Below, piece by piece: positions 22,395 to 30,729 of a DNA stretch of 35,603 nucleotides. The DNA is taken from positions 1-35,603 of the forward strand of contig JACUTX010000002.1 of NCBI GenBank assembly GCA_014859615.1, in the 5' to 3' direction. This stretch comes from Desulfuromonadales bacterium (GTDB taxonomy: Bacteria > Desulfobacterota > Desulfuromonadia > Desulfuromonadales > UBA2294). The notes beneath the pieces are model-generated. The model was not told the origin of the DNA. It ran no database searches and was given only the letters and a program-made list of their open reading frames with translations. Position 1 is the stretch's first letter. Each line of letters starts with the position of its first letter. The translations under genes were made by a program, and so were the position numbers.

Positions 22395-23265
22395 AATCAT
22401 TGCAAAAGTAAATGGACAACCGATCCGTAAAATGGATCTGGACAACACGATTCAAGGTTTTTCTCTGGAGCGGTACCGGAAAACGGCGGATCAGCTGACA
22501 GCGGCGCAACGCGCTGAACTGCATGAACTCGCTCTGGAAAAACTGCTGGCACGAGAGCTTATTTTTCAGGAAGCGATGGCTTGTGGTATTGTTGCCGAAG
22601 AGGGAGCGATCGATGCGGAGCGACAGAAAATTGTCGCCAATTTTCCGAGTGAAGACGATTTTTTTGTCACACTGGAGAAGGCCGGTATCGATGCTATGAT
22701 GTATCATCGGATGTTGCGCCAGGATATTACGGTCAATCTGATGACCGATAAAAAACTTCAGGAACTCTGTGATCCGGGCGAAGAAGAGATACAGGAGTTG
22801 TATACAACGCGCAAGGAGCAGATGATCCGCAAGGGGAGGATCCGGGCGAGTCATCTTTTGATCAAGTTTCAAAACGATGATAAAGAGGCGGCCCTGGCGA
22901 CGATCCTGAAGTTAAAGGAACAGGCGACAAGCGAGTCTTTTGCTGCTCTGGCCAGAGAGCATTCAGCCTGTCCGAGTTCTACCGGTGGTGGTGATCTTGG
23001 CTGGTTTCGCAAGGGGGATATGGTCAAACCGTTTGAAGAAGCGGCCATCAATCAAAAGATCGGGATTGTCGGTGGGCCGATTGAAACTCAATTCGGCTAT
23101 CATCTGCTCATGGTCACCGATCGGGAAGAGAACAGTACGTTGACGATCGATGAAGCGCGCCCTCAGATCATCAATGTTCTAAAAGGAGAAGCGGGGAGTC
23201 GACTGATTGCAGCGTGGGTCGAAGAGCTGAAGCGGCGGGCCGTGATCGAATTCATAAAGGACTGA
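22387..23265 (+). CDS. Parvulin-type peptidyl-prolyl isomerase without a signal peptide
   Basis: The 292-residue product has a SurA/PrsA-like N-terminal helical chaperone region (about 1-145) and one PpiC rotamase domain (about 155-250). Rotamase landmarks are RIRASHLLIKF, SCPSSTGGGDLGWF-like residues (CPSSTGGGDLGWFRKG), MVKPFEEAA and TQFGYHLLMV. It starts directly with MNEIIAKVNGQPI, so the usual export signal of SurA-type chaperones is missing. Either it works in the cytoplasm or the true start lies inside ksgA in another form; the AAGG 9 bases upstream supports the ATG at 22387. It overlaps ksgA by 8 bases. Confidence 0.88.
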   Translation: MNEIIAKVNGQPIRKMDLDNTIQGFSLERYRKTADQLTAAQRAELHELALEKLLARELIFQEAMACGIVAEEGAIDAERQKIVANFPSEDDFFVTLEKAGIDAMMYHRMLRQDITVNLMTDKKLQELCDPGEEEIQELYTTRKEQMIRKGRIRASHLLIKFQNDDKEAALATILKLKEQATSESFAALAREHSACPSSTGGGDLGWFRKGDMVKPFEEAAINQKIGIVGGPIETQFGYHLLMVTDREENSTLTIDEARPQIINVLKGEAGSRLIAAWVEELKRRAVIEFIKD

Positions 23266-23357
23266 TAGCCGTAATAAATCCGGTGAGGTTGTTCGGACTG
23301 TTTATTTGCGGGATAAATCGATTAAAAACTTAGAGCAAGTCTGCATGGAGGCTGGTT

Positions 23358-26300
23358 ATGAAGGTTGTTGTGACATCGCACGATCGTATGTCTGTTCGGG
23401 ACGATTTTGCTGAAAAAGTTGATCAGACCATCGCTTTGTTGAAACAGGCGGATGATAAAGAGCCGCACGATCTTCTGGTTCGTTTTGTCGATCTTCTGGC
23501 CGAAGCGACTCCGAGTCACTACCTGACACAACAGACCCCGCAACAGATTGCTTCCCTGACACGGCAATTTTATAAATTGATCGCATTGCGGTGCACGGAT
23601 GTTGCCGTCCATTGCCTGAAGGTAGAGGAATCGGGCGGTGTTTTTCTTTTATCAAACTCGGCGGATGCCCCCTTTCTGATTCATTCGATCCAGCTCTGCC
23701 TGAATCGACTCCACGTCCATTTCCGGGTTGTAACGCATCCGATCCTCCATTTTGAACGGAAGAAGGGGGAGATTGTTTCGATTAACGATGCGACAGAAAA
23801 CAGTCCGGCTGAATCTTTCATTGTGATTGAACTGGAAGGGCGTGCAGTCGCTGAGTGTGAGGAGGTCAAAGAGAAAGTCAGGGGGGTGATTGAGAAGGTG
23901 CTCAAGGTTGCGGCAGCGCAAAAATTGATTGCTGCGCGTATCGATGCCGTTGCCGCCTTGAATGTCTGCGCGTCATATCGCGATTTTTTTTCCTGGTTAC
24001 AAAACGGCAACATCAATTTGTTTGCCTGCCAGACCGTCAAAATAGATCCGGCTTCTAGCGGCAAGCCGCGCCAGGTAATTTTATTACAGGAGCAATCCGG
24101 GGGGTTGCTCGATCTTTTTCCGGACCAGATCTCCTCGACGCATGATCTTGAAGAGAATCCTTTTCTCAGTGCGATTCTCGACCGGACTGATGCCATAGGG
24201 ATTGAAATTCTCGACAAGAAAAGCCCGATTCTGCGTGATGAACGCCTGATCTATCTCGGTATTCGAGAAACGCTCGCTGACGGGAGTTTGATCGAGCACG
24301 GTTTTATCGGCCTGCAGACCGAACAGGCATTGCTTGAAGCATCGTTTAACGTTTTAGCCCTGCGCCATAAATTTGAGCTGGCTCTCAAGAGACTGCGTAT
24401 TCCCGTCGATTCATACGATTATCGAAAAGTTCTCTCTATTCTCAACGCCTATCCAAAAATTGATCTCTTTTTTATGGATCAGGAGACGCTGGTTCATACG
24501 GTGCGCACTTTTGCCCTGATGCAGCGCCATGGGGCAGTGCGGGTCATTCCCGCCTTTGGTCTGGCGATCCGGGGCTTGACCCTGGTTATTATTATGCCAA
24601 AGCGGTTTTTCACCGATCAGATTCTGCAAAGGATCGAATTTTTCTTCTGCCGATATTTTCTCGTCAGTGATTTGACCACCCGCGTCATCCCTTTGTCTAA
24701 CGATTACCTCACCCTGCATATCAACCTCTTCCCGCAGAGCGAAGAGGTTGTGATCAACATCGATCGGATTGAACGGAGCCTGACGCATATTGCCGAACCG
24801 TGGGATGAAAAACTCCATAAACTGATGGATCGCAGTTACGGGGAGCAGGAGGGCGCAGAGCTCCTGAAGAAATATCATGACGCCTTCAGTCAGGATTATC
24901 AAAATTTGATCCACCCGCGGTTTGCTGTCAGGGATATTCAGAATCTTGAAGAGGTGCTCACTAATGGTGAGGAACGGGTCGATCTCTGGGGGCCGTTTAC
25001 CGGCAAGGTCGATTTTTACCGTCTGCAGTTCTACAGTATCAGGGAGAGTTATCTCAACGATCTGATGCCGTTTCTGGAAAATCTCAATCTTTCGGTTATT
25101 GAGGAGATCGATTTTGAGATTTTGACGGCATCAGGTGTTGTGTATATTAAATCTTTTTCGGTATTGAACCGTGATGATCATGCCCTCAAACTCTCTTCAA
25201 TCCGTGAAAATCTTCTCGAAACACTGCAGGCGTTGCGGCGTCGCAAGGTGGAAAATGACTATCTGAACCGGCTTATGGTGTTGACCGGTCTGACCTGGAA
25301 ACAGATCGATATCTTTCGCGGCTATCGCAACTACTATTTTCAGATCGGTTGCCCCTTTACCAAAAGGAGGGTCGCTTTTTCCCTGATTAATAATCCTCGT
25401 GTCACGTTGCTTCTTTACCGCTATTTTGAGGCGCGTTTCGCGCCGAATCCGAACTGGGCAGATATTCTGGATCGCGAAGAGCACGGAATGATGCCGATTC
25501 GTCTGGAACTGGCCGAACTGCTCGAATCGGTCAGCGATATTAATGAAGATAAAATTCTGCGTACATTTTTTAATCTGATCGATTCTACCGTCCGGACCAA
25601 TTTTTTTCAGCGGCAATTTTCAGACGACTATTTTTTCTCATTCAAAATCAGCGCTCTGGGGATTATCGATATGCCTGCACCCCGGCCACTTTACGAAGTT
25701 GCTGTTCATTCCGCTATGATGGAAGGGATTCATCTGCGCGGTGGTCTGGTCGCTCGTGGCGGTATTCGCTGGTCGGATCGACCGGATGATTACCGAACCG
25801 AAATTCTCGGTCTGATCAAGACGCAGATGACTAAAAATGCCCTGATTGTCCCGGTCGGCTCAAAGGGCGGATTTGTCGTCAAGACCCCTTATACGAGCCG
25901 TGAAGAGGGGGCTGCTTTGTCGAAAGCCGCTTATCAGATTTTGATGCGTGGTCTGCTCGATCTGACCGATAACCGGATCGGCGGGGAGATTGTCCCTGCC
26001 GCCGGTCTGATCACTTATGACGATAGTGACCCGTATCTGGTTGTTGCTGCCGATAAAGGGACGGCGCATCTGCCGGATACGGCCAACGCCGTTTCGGCTG
26101 AATACAACTTTTGGCTCGGTGATGCTTTTGCCAGTGGCGGATCGCAGGGGTATGACCACAAACGGCTCGGCATCACGGCGCGGGGCGCCTGGATCTCTGT
26201 ACAGCGTCATTTCAGGGAGATGGGGATCGATATTCAGACACAGCCGTTTACCGTCGTCGGGATCGGCGATATGAGCGGTGACGTCTTTGGTAACGGGATG

Positions 26301-28130
26301 CTCCTCTCTGATCAGATCCGGTTGCGTGCCGCGTTTGATCATCGGCATATCTTCATCGATCCTGCTCCTGATGCACTTGCCTCATTTCAGGAACGCAAGC
26401 GGTTGTTCGCGCTGCCGCGATCTTCATGGGGCGATTACGACTGCAGTCTGATATCCGAAGGGGGTGGAGTCTGGTCGCGTACTGATAAAGAGATTCCGTT
26501 GTCGGAACCGGTACGCGAATGGCTCGGTGTTCGCCATAAATCTCTCGATGCAAACAGTCTGATTCGCCTGCTTCTGGCGGCTGAAGTCGATTTGCTCTGG
26601 AATGGCGGTATCGGCACTTATATCAAAGCATCGACGGAAACGAATGAAAGTGTTGGCGATCGTACCAATGATCCACTGCGGCTCGATGCAACAGAGATTC
26701 GGGCCAGGGTGATCGGTGAAGGGGGGAACCTCGGTCTGACCCAGCTAGGCCGGATCGAGTATGCACTGGCCGGTGGGCGGATCAATACGGATGCTATCGA
26801 TAATTCTGCCGGGGTCGACTGTTCTGACCATGAAGTCAATCTTAAAATATTGATGCGCCGTTTAATGGAAGCTGGAGTTGTCGCATCGACTGATGAACGT
26901 GATCGTCTGTTATTGAATGTCACGGATGACGTCTGTCATGCCGTACTGGAAAACAACCGGACGCAAACTCTTTGTCTGGCTCTTGATAACTTGCGTTGTC
27001 AGGATGATGTTGCTCCCTTTTTGTTCCTTTCTGAACGGCTGGTTCGTGCCGGTCTGCTTGATCGCCGTGGCGAATTTATTCCGTCGAGTCGCGAAGTGCA
27101 CAGTCGCACACCTGCGTCTCTGGTGCACCCGGAACTCGCCATTCTGCTCGCCTACAGCAAGATGCACCTTTATCAGGCGATGTTGAACAGTCAACTCCCG
27201 GACGAGCCCGGAGCCGTTACCTTTTTGCACAATTATTTCCCCGAAAAGATTCGAGAACAATTTTCCGGTCAACTGCAATCCCACCCGCTGGCGCGTGAAA
27301 TCATCGCGACCTTGATGAATAATATCGTTACCGACCAGACCGGGAGTACATTTGTCGTGTCGGCGGTTGAAAAGACCGGCGCGACCCCGTCTGATGTTGT
27401 TCGCACCTATCTGATATTTGATGCGGCGCTCGATGCTGGCCGCCTGCGCTCGGTCATTACTGCTCTGGATAATAAAATGCCAGCGGATCAACAGTATCGT
27501 CTGCTGCTCCAGCTCGAACAGATTCTCGCAACACTGGTTGTGGGGAGTCTGAGTGAAGGGGGACAGCATCTTTTGAACGATACCTCCATTCAACAGCAGA
27601 GGGTCGCTCTGCAGCAGTATTTTTCTGCGTTGTCAGGCGTTGTCGATCCCCGGGAGTGGCAGCTCTGCACAGAGGAGAGAGAACGGCTCATTGTTGCGGG
27701 TCTGCCGAATGATGAAGCGCGGCTCTTTTCGATTCTCGATTATCTGCATGATTATCTGCCGATCAGCTATCTGATGGAAAAGCACGCTCAGGATGTTTTT
27801 TCTATCAGTCGCACTTATCGCGAAGTCCGTAATATTATCGGTTTGAATACGGTCATGACCGGTCTGATGTCAATGCCGACACGTGATCATTGGGATCGAC
27901 TAGCCCTGCAGACGCTGGTAACTCGTTTTCAGAAAATGTTTCTCAGACTTGTTCAGTTCGTCTGTGGCGAGTCGAACTGTAATCCCGAGAGCTATTTCTC
28001 CGCCCGGCGCGCAGAATTCAAGAAATGGCAAAGTCTGCACGATGAGTTGAGTCACGAAGCACCGATCAACCTGAATCCTTATACTGTTCTGGCCGAACTG
28101 CTCGAATCGATTCTGGAAAAGAGCGATTAA
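23358..28130 (+). CDS. NAD-specific glutamate dehydrogenase, large (about 180 kDa) type
   Basis: The enzyme deaminates glutamate to 2-oxoglutarate with NAD+, usually in catabolism. At 1590 residues it has the full length of the GDH-180 class. About 700 N-terminal residues (ACT-like regulatory segments) precede the catalytic core. The core shows GGLVARGGIRWSDR, TQMTKNALIVPVGSKGGFV, GIGDMSGDVFGNGML and RVIGEGGNLGLTQ at about residues 790-1140. A C-terminal helical region follows. No frameshift or stop breaks the frame. GGAGG lies 7 bases before the ATG. No convincing strong promoter is visible in the 92 bases upstream; TTGTTC-N17-GATAAA near 23289 is a weak possibility. Confidence 0.96.
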   Translation: MKVVVTSHDRMSVRDDFAEKVDQTIALLKQADDKEPHDLLVRFVDLLAEATPSHYLTQQTPQQIASLTRQFYKLIALRCTDVAVHCLKVEESGGVFLLSNSADAPFLIHSIQLCLNRLHVHFRVVTHPILHFERKKGEIVSINDATENSPAESFIVIELEGRAVAECEEVKEKVRGVIEKVLKVAAAQKLIAARIDAVAALNVCASYRDFFSWLQNGNINLFACQTVKIDPASSGKPRQVILLQEQSGGLLDLFPDQISSTHDLEENPFLSAILDRTDAIGIEILDKKSPILRDERLIYLGIRETLADGSLIEHGFIGLQTEQALLEASFNVLALRHKFELALKRLRIPVDSYDYRKVLSILNAYPKIDLFFMDQETLVHTVRTFALMQRHGAVRVIPAFGLAIRGLTLVIIMPKRFFTDQILQRIEFFFCRYFLVSDLTTRVIPLSNDYLTLHINLFPQSEEVVINIDRIERSLTHIAEPWDEKLHKLMDRSYGEQEGAELLKKYHDAFSQDYQNLIHPRFAVRDIQNLEEVLTNGEERVDLWGPFTGKVDFYRLQFYSIRESYLNDLMPFLENLNLSVIEEIDFEILTASGVVYIKSFSVLNRDDHALKLSSIRENLLETLQALRRRKVENDYLNRLMVLTGLTWKQIDIFRGYRNYYFQIGCPFTKRRVAFSLINNPRVTLLLYRYFEARFAPNPNWADILDREEHGMMPIRLELAELLESVSDINEDKILRTFFNLIDSTVRTNFFQRQFSDDYFFSFKISALGIIDMPAPRPLYEVAVHSAMMEGIHLRGGLVARGGIRWSDRPDDYRTEILGLIKTQMTKNALIVPVGSKGGFVVKTPYTSREEGAALSKAAYQILMRGLLDLTDNRIGGEIVPAAGLITYDDSDPYLVVAADKGTAHLPDTANAVSAEYNFWLGDAFASGGSQGYDHKRLGITARGAWISVQRHFREMGIDIQTQPFTVVGIGDMSGDVFGNGMLLSDQIRLRAAFDHRHIFIDPAPDALASFQERKRLFALPRSSWGDYDCSLISEGGGVWSRTDKEIPLSEPVREWLGVRHKSLDANSLIRLLLAAEVDLLWNGGIGTYIKASTETNESVGDRTNDPLRLDATEIRARVIGEGGNLGLTQLGRIEYALAGGRINTDAIDNSAGVDCSDHEVNLKILMRRLMEAGVVASTDERDRLLLNVTDDVCHAVLENNRTQTLCLALDNLRCQDDVAPFLFLSERLVRAGLLDRRGEFIPSSREVHSRTPASLVHPELAILLAYSKMHLYQAMLNSQLPDEPGAVTFLHNYFPEKIREQFSGQLQSHPLAREIIATLMNNIVTDQTGSTFVVSAVEKTGATPSDVVRTYLIFDAALDAGRLRSVITALDNKMPADQQYRLLLQLEQILATLVVGSLSEGGQHLLNDTSIQQQRVALQQYFSALSGVVDPREWQLCTEERERLIVAGLPNDEARLFSILDYLHDYLPISYLMEKHAQDVFSISRTYREVRNIIGLNTVMTGLMSMPTRDHWDRLALQTLVTRFQKMFLRLVQFVCGESNCNPESYFSARRAEFKKWQSLHDELSHEAPINLNPYTVLAELLESILEKSD

Positions 28131-28161
28131 TATTTTTCGATATCGTATAAAGGCTCTGCTT

Positions 28162-28743
28162 ATGAATAAAGTTCGTCTTGGCCCATGTATTACTTTTTTT
28201 CCGCAGCCGACTACCCTGATCAGCTCTGTTGACGCAACAGGTGCAGTGAATATCATGACCGCTTCATGGGCCGGTCTGGTCAGTAAAACCCCTCCGTCAA
28301 TCGGGATTTCTTTGCATCACAAGCGCAAGAGTTATGAAAATATACGCCACAGTGGCGAGTTTGTCGTCAACATGGTTCCGGCGACACTGGCTGTTGAGGC
28401 AGATTATTGCGGTGTACGATCCGGCTACGACGTCGATAAGCTGGCGATCTCAGGTCTGACGACCGGAAGCGCCGATATCGTCTTTGCTCCGCTGCTGAAC
28501 GAATCCCCCCTCAATCTCGAATGTCGACTGACCCTGGAGGTTCCGCTCGGTGATTACCGCCTGCTTATCGCCGAAATTCTTGAGGTGCATATCGATGCAG
28601 CGGCACAACGTCAGGACGGCGGACTTGATGCGACCGTCTTTAATCCGCTGGTCTATCTCGGTGGTCTCCGCGAATACTGGAGTCTCGGGGAGAAAAAAGG
28701 ACAAGCATACAAAGACGGACTCGCTCTGGAACCGCAGAAGTGA
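28162..28743 (+). CDS. Flavin reductase-like / flavoredoxin family FMN-binding protein
   Basis: The 193-residue protein fits the flavin-reductase-like split-barrel family that includes flavoredoxin of sulfate reducers. Landmarks are the LGPCITFFPQPTTLISSVD start, the NIMTASWAGLVSKTPPSIGISL stretch (residues 30-51, described here in part), YENIRHSGEFVVN and the mid-protein FAPLLNESPLNLECRL. It probably binds FMN and serves in electron transfer. AAGG lies 9 bases before the ATG. It follows the glutamate dehydrogenase by 31 bases and may be co-transcribed with it; its redox partner is not evident. Confidence 0.85.
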   Translation: MNKVRLGPCITFFPQPTTLISSVDATGAVNIMTASWAGLVSKTPPSIGISLHHKRKSYENIRHSGEFVVNMVPATLAVEADYCGVRSGYDVDKLAISGLTTGSADIVFAPLLNESPLNLECRLTLEVPLGDYRLLIAEILEVHIDAAAQRQDGGLDATVFNPLVYLGGLREYWSLGEKKGQAYKDGLALEPQK

Positions 28744-28752
28744 CAAAATTCA

Positions 28753-28781
28753 TGGACAGGTCGACCCCTCTATGCTATAGA
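28753..28781 (+). promoter_or_regulatory. Promoter of the panB-panC-panP operon
   Basis: TGGACA (28753-28758), a 17-base spacer and TATAGA (28776-28781), with an extended -10 TGC immediately before it, make a good sigma70-type promoter. It starts just after the flavin-reductase stop codon and predicts a transcript start near 28788. That leaves about 237 bases of leader before panB. Confidence 0.6.
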
Positions 28782-28787
28782 ATCAGC

Positions 28788-28975
28788 ACATTATAAACTC
28801 CTGTTTTATGGATCGGCACTGATCGGCCGGATCCGCGCAAAAGCGGGGTTGAACACTTTATATCGACCGGATCGTTAAGACCGGGACGAAAGGCGATAGC
28901 AGCCAGGAATAGAACTGGTAAAAAAGCTTCTATTCTCTACGCCTTTTGGATCTGTTCCGGGAGGTTTTTTTGTTG
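28788..28975 (+). ncRNA. Structured 5' leader upstream of panB (candidate cis-regulatory RNA)
   Basis: The leader folds into two modules. The first contains hairpin CCGC-GCAAAA-GCGG (28833-28846) within GATCCG/CGGATC arms. The second is a long stem: CCGGGAC (28881-28887) pairs GTTCCGG (28954-28960), AAGGCG (28890-28895) pairs CGCCTT (28940-28945), and GAATAGAA (28907-28914) pairs TTCTATTC (28928-28935). GAATAGAA is also the loop of a competing CCAG/CTGG hairpin, allowing a pseudoknot or switch. Seven T follow at 28965-28971. A direct repeat, CCGGATC, occurs in both halves. Position before panB, and occurrence of a 'pan' RNA motif in deltaproteobacteria, make pantothenate regulation a natural guess. 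I cannot confirm the motif by eye. Confidence 0.5.
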
Positions 28976-29024
28976 ACCTCGAATTGCCAAGGGTGACGGA
29001 TAACCGCTCTTTAAGAGAGAGAAT

Positions 29025-29831
29025 ATGACCATTAAAAGAAAAACCGTTCTCGATATTCTACAGCTGAAAAAGTCCGGTGAGAAGATCACTGTTTTGACCT
29101 CTTACGATTATCCGTTTGCCCGGCTGGTCGATGCTGCAGGGATCGATATCATTCTGGTCGGCGATTCGGTCGGCTCGGTCGTTTCCGGTTACGATACCAC
29201 TCTGCCGGTAACCATGGACGAAATGATCTACCACACAAAGGCGGTTGTTCGCGGTTCGGAGCAGGCCCTGATTGTCGCCGATATGCCGTTTCTCTCTTAT
29301 CAGATCGATCAACGCGATGCCCGCCTCAACGCCGGCCGCCTGATCAAGGAAGGGGGGGCACAGGCGGTCAAGCTGGAAGGTGGAATCAATGTAGCGGCGA
29401 CCATCAGAACCATCGTTGATATGGACATCCCGGTGATGGGGCATATCGGTCTGACACCACAGTCGATTCATCGGATGGGTGGCTACAAGGTTCAGGGGCG
29501 GGAGGAGGCGCAGGCTTGCCAGCTGCTGGCTGACGCCAGAGCCGTGGAGGAGGCGGGTGCCTTTGCTATGGTTCTCGAAGGGATTCCGGCGGGTCTGGCT
29601 GCACAGGTGACAGCCTCGGTCGCGATTCCGACAATCGGTATCGGTGCCGGGATCGATTGTGACGGTCAGGTCCTGGTCATTCACGACATCCTCGGTCTCT
29701 GTGAAAAATACGCGCCCAAGTTTGTGAAGAAATATGCCGATGTTTCCGGCATCATCAAGGACGGTATCGGTGAATATATTCATGAAGTCAAGTCGGGCCT
29801 CTTCCCCTCTGATGAACAGAGTTTCAAATAA
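29025..29831 (+). CDS. panB: 3-methyl-2-oxobutanoate hydroxymethyltransferase PanB
   Basis: PanB adds a hydroxymethyl group from methylene-tetrahydrofolate to 2-oxoisovalerate, giving ketopantoate. The 268-residue product shows the family signatures LTSYDYPFARLVD, ILVGDSVGSVVSGYD (Mg2+/substrate binding), LPVTMDEMIYH and GHIGLTPQS. Length is standard. AGAGAGAG precedes the ATG, and a long structured leader separates it from its promoter. It is the first gene of a panB-panC-panP operon; panC begins 6 bases after its stop. Confidence 0.97.
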   Translation: MTIKRKTVLDILQLKKSGEKITVLTSYDYPFARLVDAAGIDIILVGDSVGSVVSGYDTTLPVTMDEMIYHTKAVVRGSEQALIVADMPFLSYQIDQRDARLNAGRLIKEGGAQAVKLEGGINVAATIRTIVDMDIPVMGHIGLTPQSIHRMGGYKVQGREEAQACQLLADARAVEEAGAFAMVLEGIPAGLAAQVTASVAIPTIGIGAGIDCDGQVLVIHDILGLCEKYAPKFVKKYADVSGIIKDGIGEYIHEVKSGLFPSDEQSFK

Positions 29832-29837
29832 TCAGTG

Positions 29838-30680
29838 ATGGAAATTCTCCACGATACGATGGCCATGCAGCAACGCACTCTGGCTTTGCGTGCTGCCGGA
29901 AAGACGATCAGTTTTGTTCCGACTATGGGCTATCTGCATGCCGGACATCTCTCTTTACTGCGCGAAGGACGCGCGCGGGGTGATGTTCTGGTCCTCTCTA
30001 TTTTTGTCAATCCGACCCAGTTTGGTCCGAACGAAGATCTCGACAGTTATCCCCGAGACATGGAGAACGACCTCGCTCTGGCCCGATCCGCCGGGGTTGA
30101 TCTGGTCTGGGCGCCGCTACCGAAACAGGTCTACCCTGAGGGGTATGCCACCTATGTCGATGTGGAACGGTTGACCGATCTTCTGTGTGGTGCGAGCCGC
30201 CCCGGACATTTTCGCGGGGTCACGACGATCGTCTGCAAACTGTTTAATGTTGTCCAGCCGCAGGTTGCGCTGTTTGGTCAGAAAGATTTTCAGCAACTCA
30301 CCGTCATCCGGCGGATGGTCACGGATCTGAATATACCGGTTGAGATTGCCGGCATGCCGATCGTTCGTGAGGCCGACGGACTGGCGATGAGCTCGCGCAA
30401 TGTCTATCTGTCGACAGAACAGCGGCGGCAGGCTCTCGTTCTTTCCCAGTCGATTATGACGGCGCAGAGACTCGCGCGGTCAGGGGAATGCGATAGCTCT
30501 GCAATTCTGGCCGTCTTGCGGCAGAAGATCGAAGCCGAGTCGGAAGCGAGGATCGACTATCTGCAGATCTGCCATCAGCTCACCCTTGAAGATCAAAAGC
30601 GGGTCGATGCCGATTCGGTTCTGTTGCTGGCGGTTTTTATCGGTAAGACTCGCTTGATCGATAACAGTTTTCTGCTCTAA
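29838..30680 (+). CDS. panC: Pantothenate synthetase PanC
   Basis: PanC condenses pantoate with beta-alanine at the cost of ATP. The 280-residue product has the nucleotidyltransferase signatures FVPTMGYLHAGHLSLL (ATP-binding HxGH as HAGH), VNPTQFGPNEDL, ALFGQKDFQQL and the MSSRN loop (KMSKS-like). The ATG at 29838 is preferred to an overlapping GTG one codon upstream. The Shine-Dalgarno is weak, so it probably depends on coupling to panB. Confidence 0.97.
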   Translation: MEILHDTMAMQQRTLALRAAGKTISFVPTMGYLHAGHLSLLREGRARGDVLVLSIFVNPTQFGPNEDLDSYPRDMENDLALARSAGVDLVWAPLPKQVYPEGYATYVDVERLTDLLCGASRPGHFRGVTTIVCKLFNVVQPQVALFGQKDFQQLTVIRRMVTDLNIPVEIAGMPIVREADGLAMSSRNVYLSTEQRRQALVLSQSIMTAQRLARSGECDSSAILAVLRQKIEAESEARIDYLQICHQLTLEDQKRVDADSVLLLAVFIGKTRLIDNSFLL

Positions 30681-30729
30681 GCAAGGAGTGCCCGCTTCTT
30701 TTGTCCCTCTTGCAGATTGCGATGAGACA

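Noticed and set aside
28146..28151. TATAAA as a promoter for the flavin reductase gene
   Set aside because: No -35 lies at the right distance, the start would be only a few bases before the ATG, and AAGG there serves as the ribosome site.
28788..28975. Cyclic di-GMP-I (GEMM) riboswitch before panB
   Set aside because: The segment GGGACGAAAGGC only superficially resembles the GGGACGCAAAGCC core, and the partner receptor elements are missing.
30688..30729. GTG start for panP
   Set aside because: The GTG overlaps its only Shine-Dalgarno, so it cannot be properly spaced; the ATG at 30730 begins the conserved-looking sequence.
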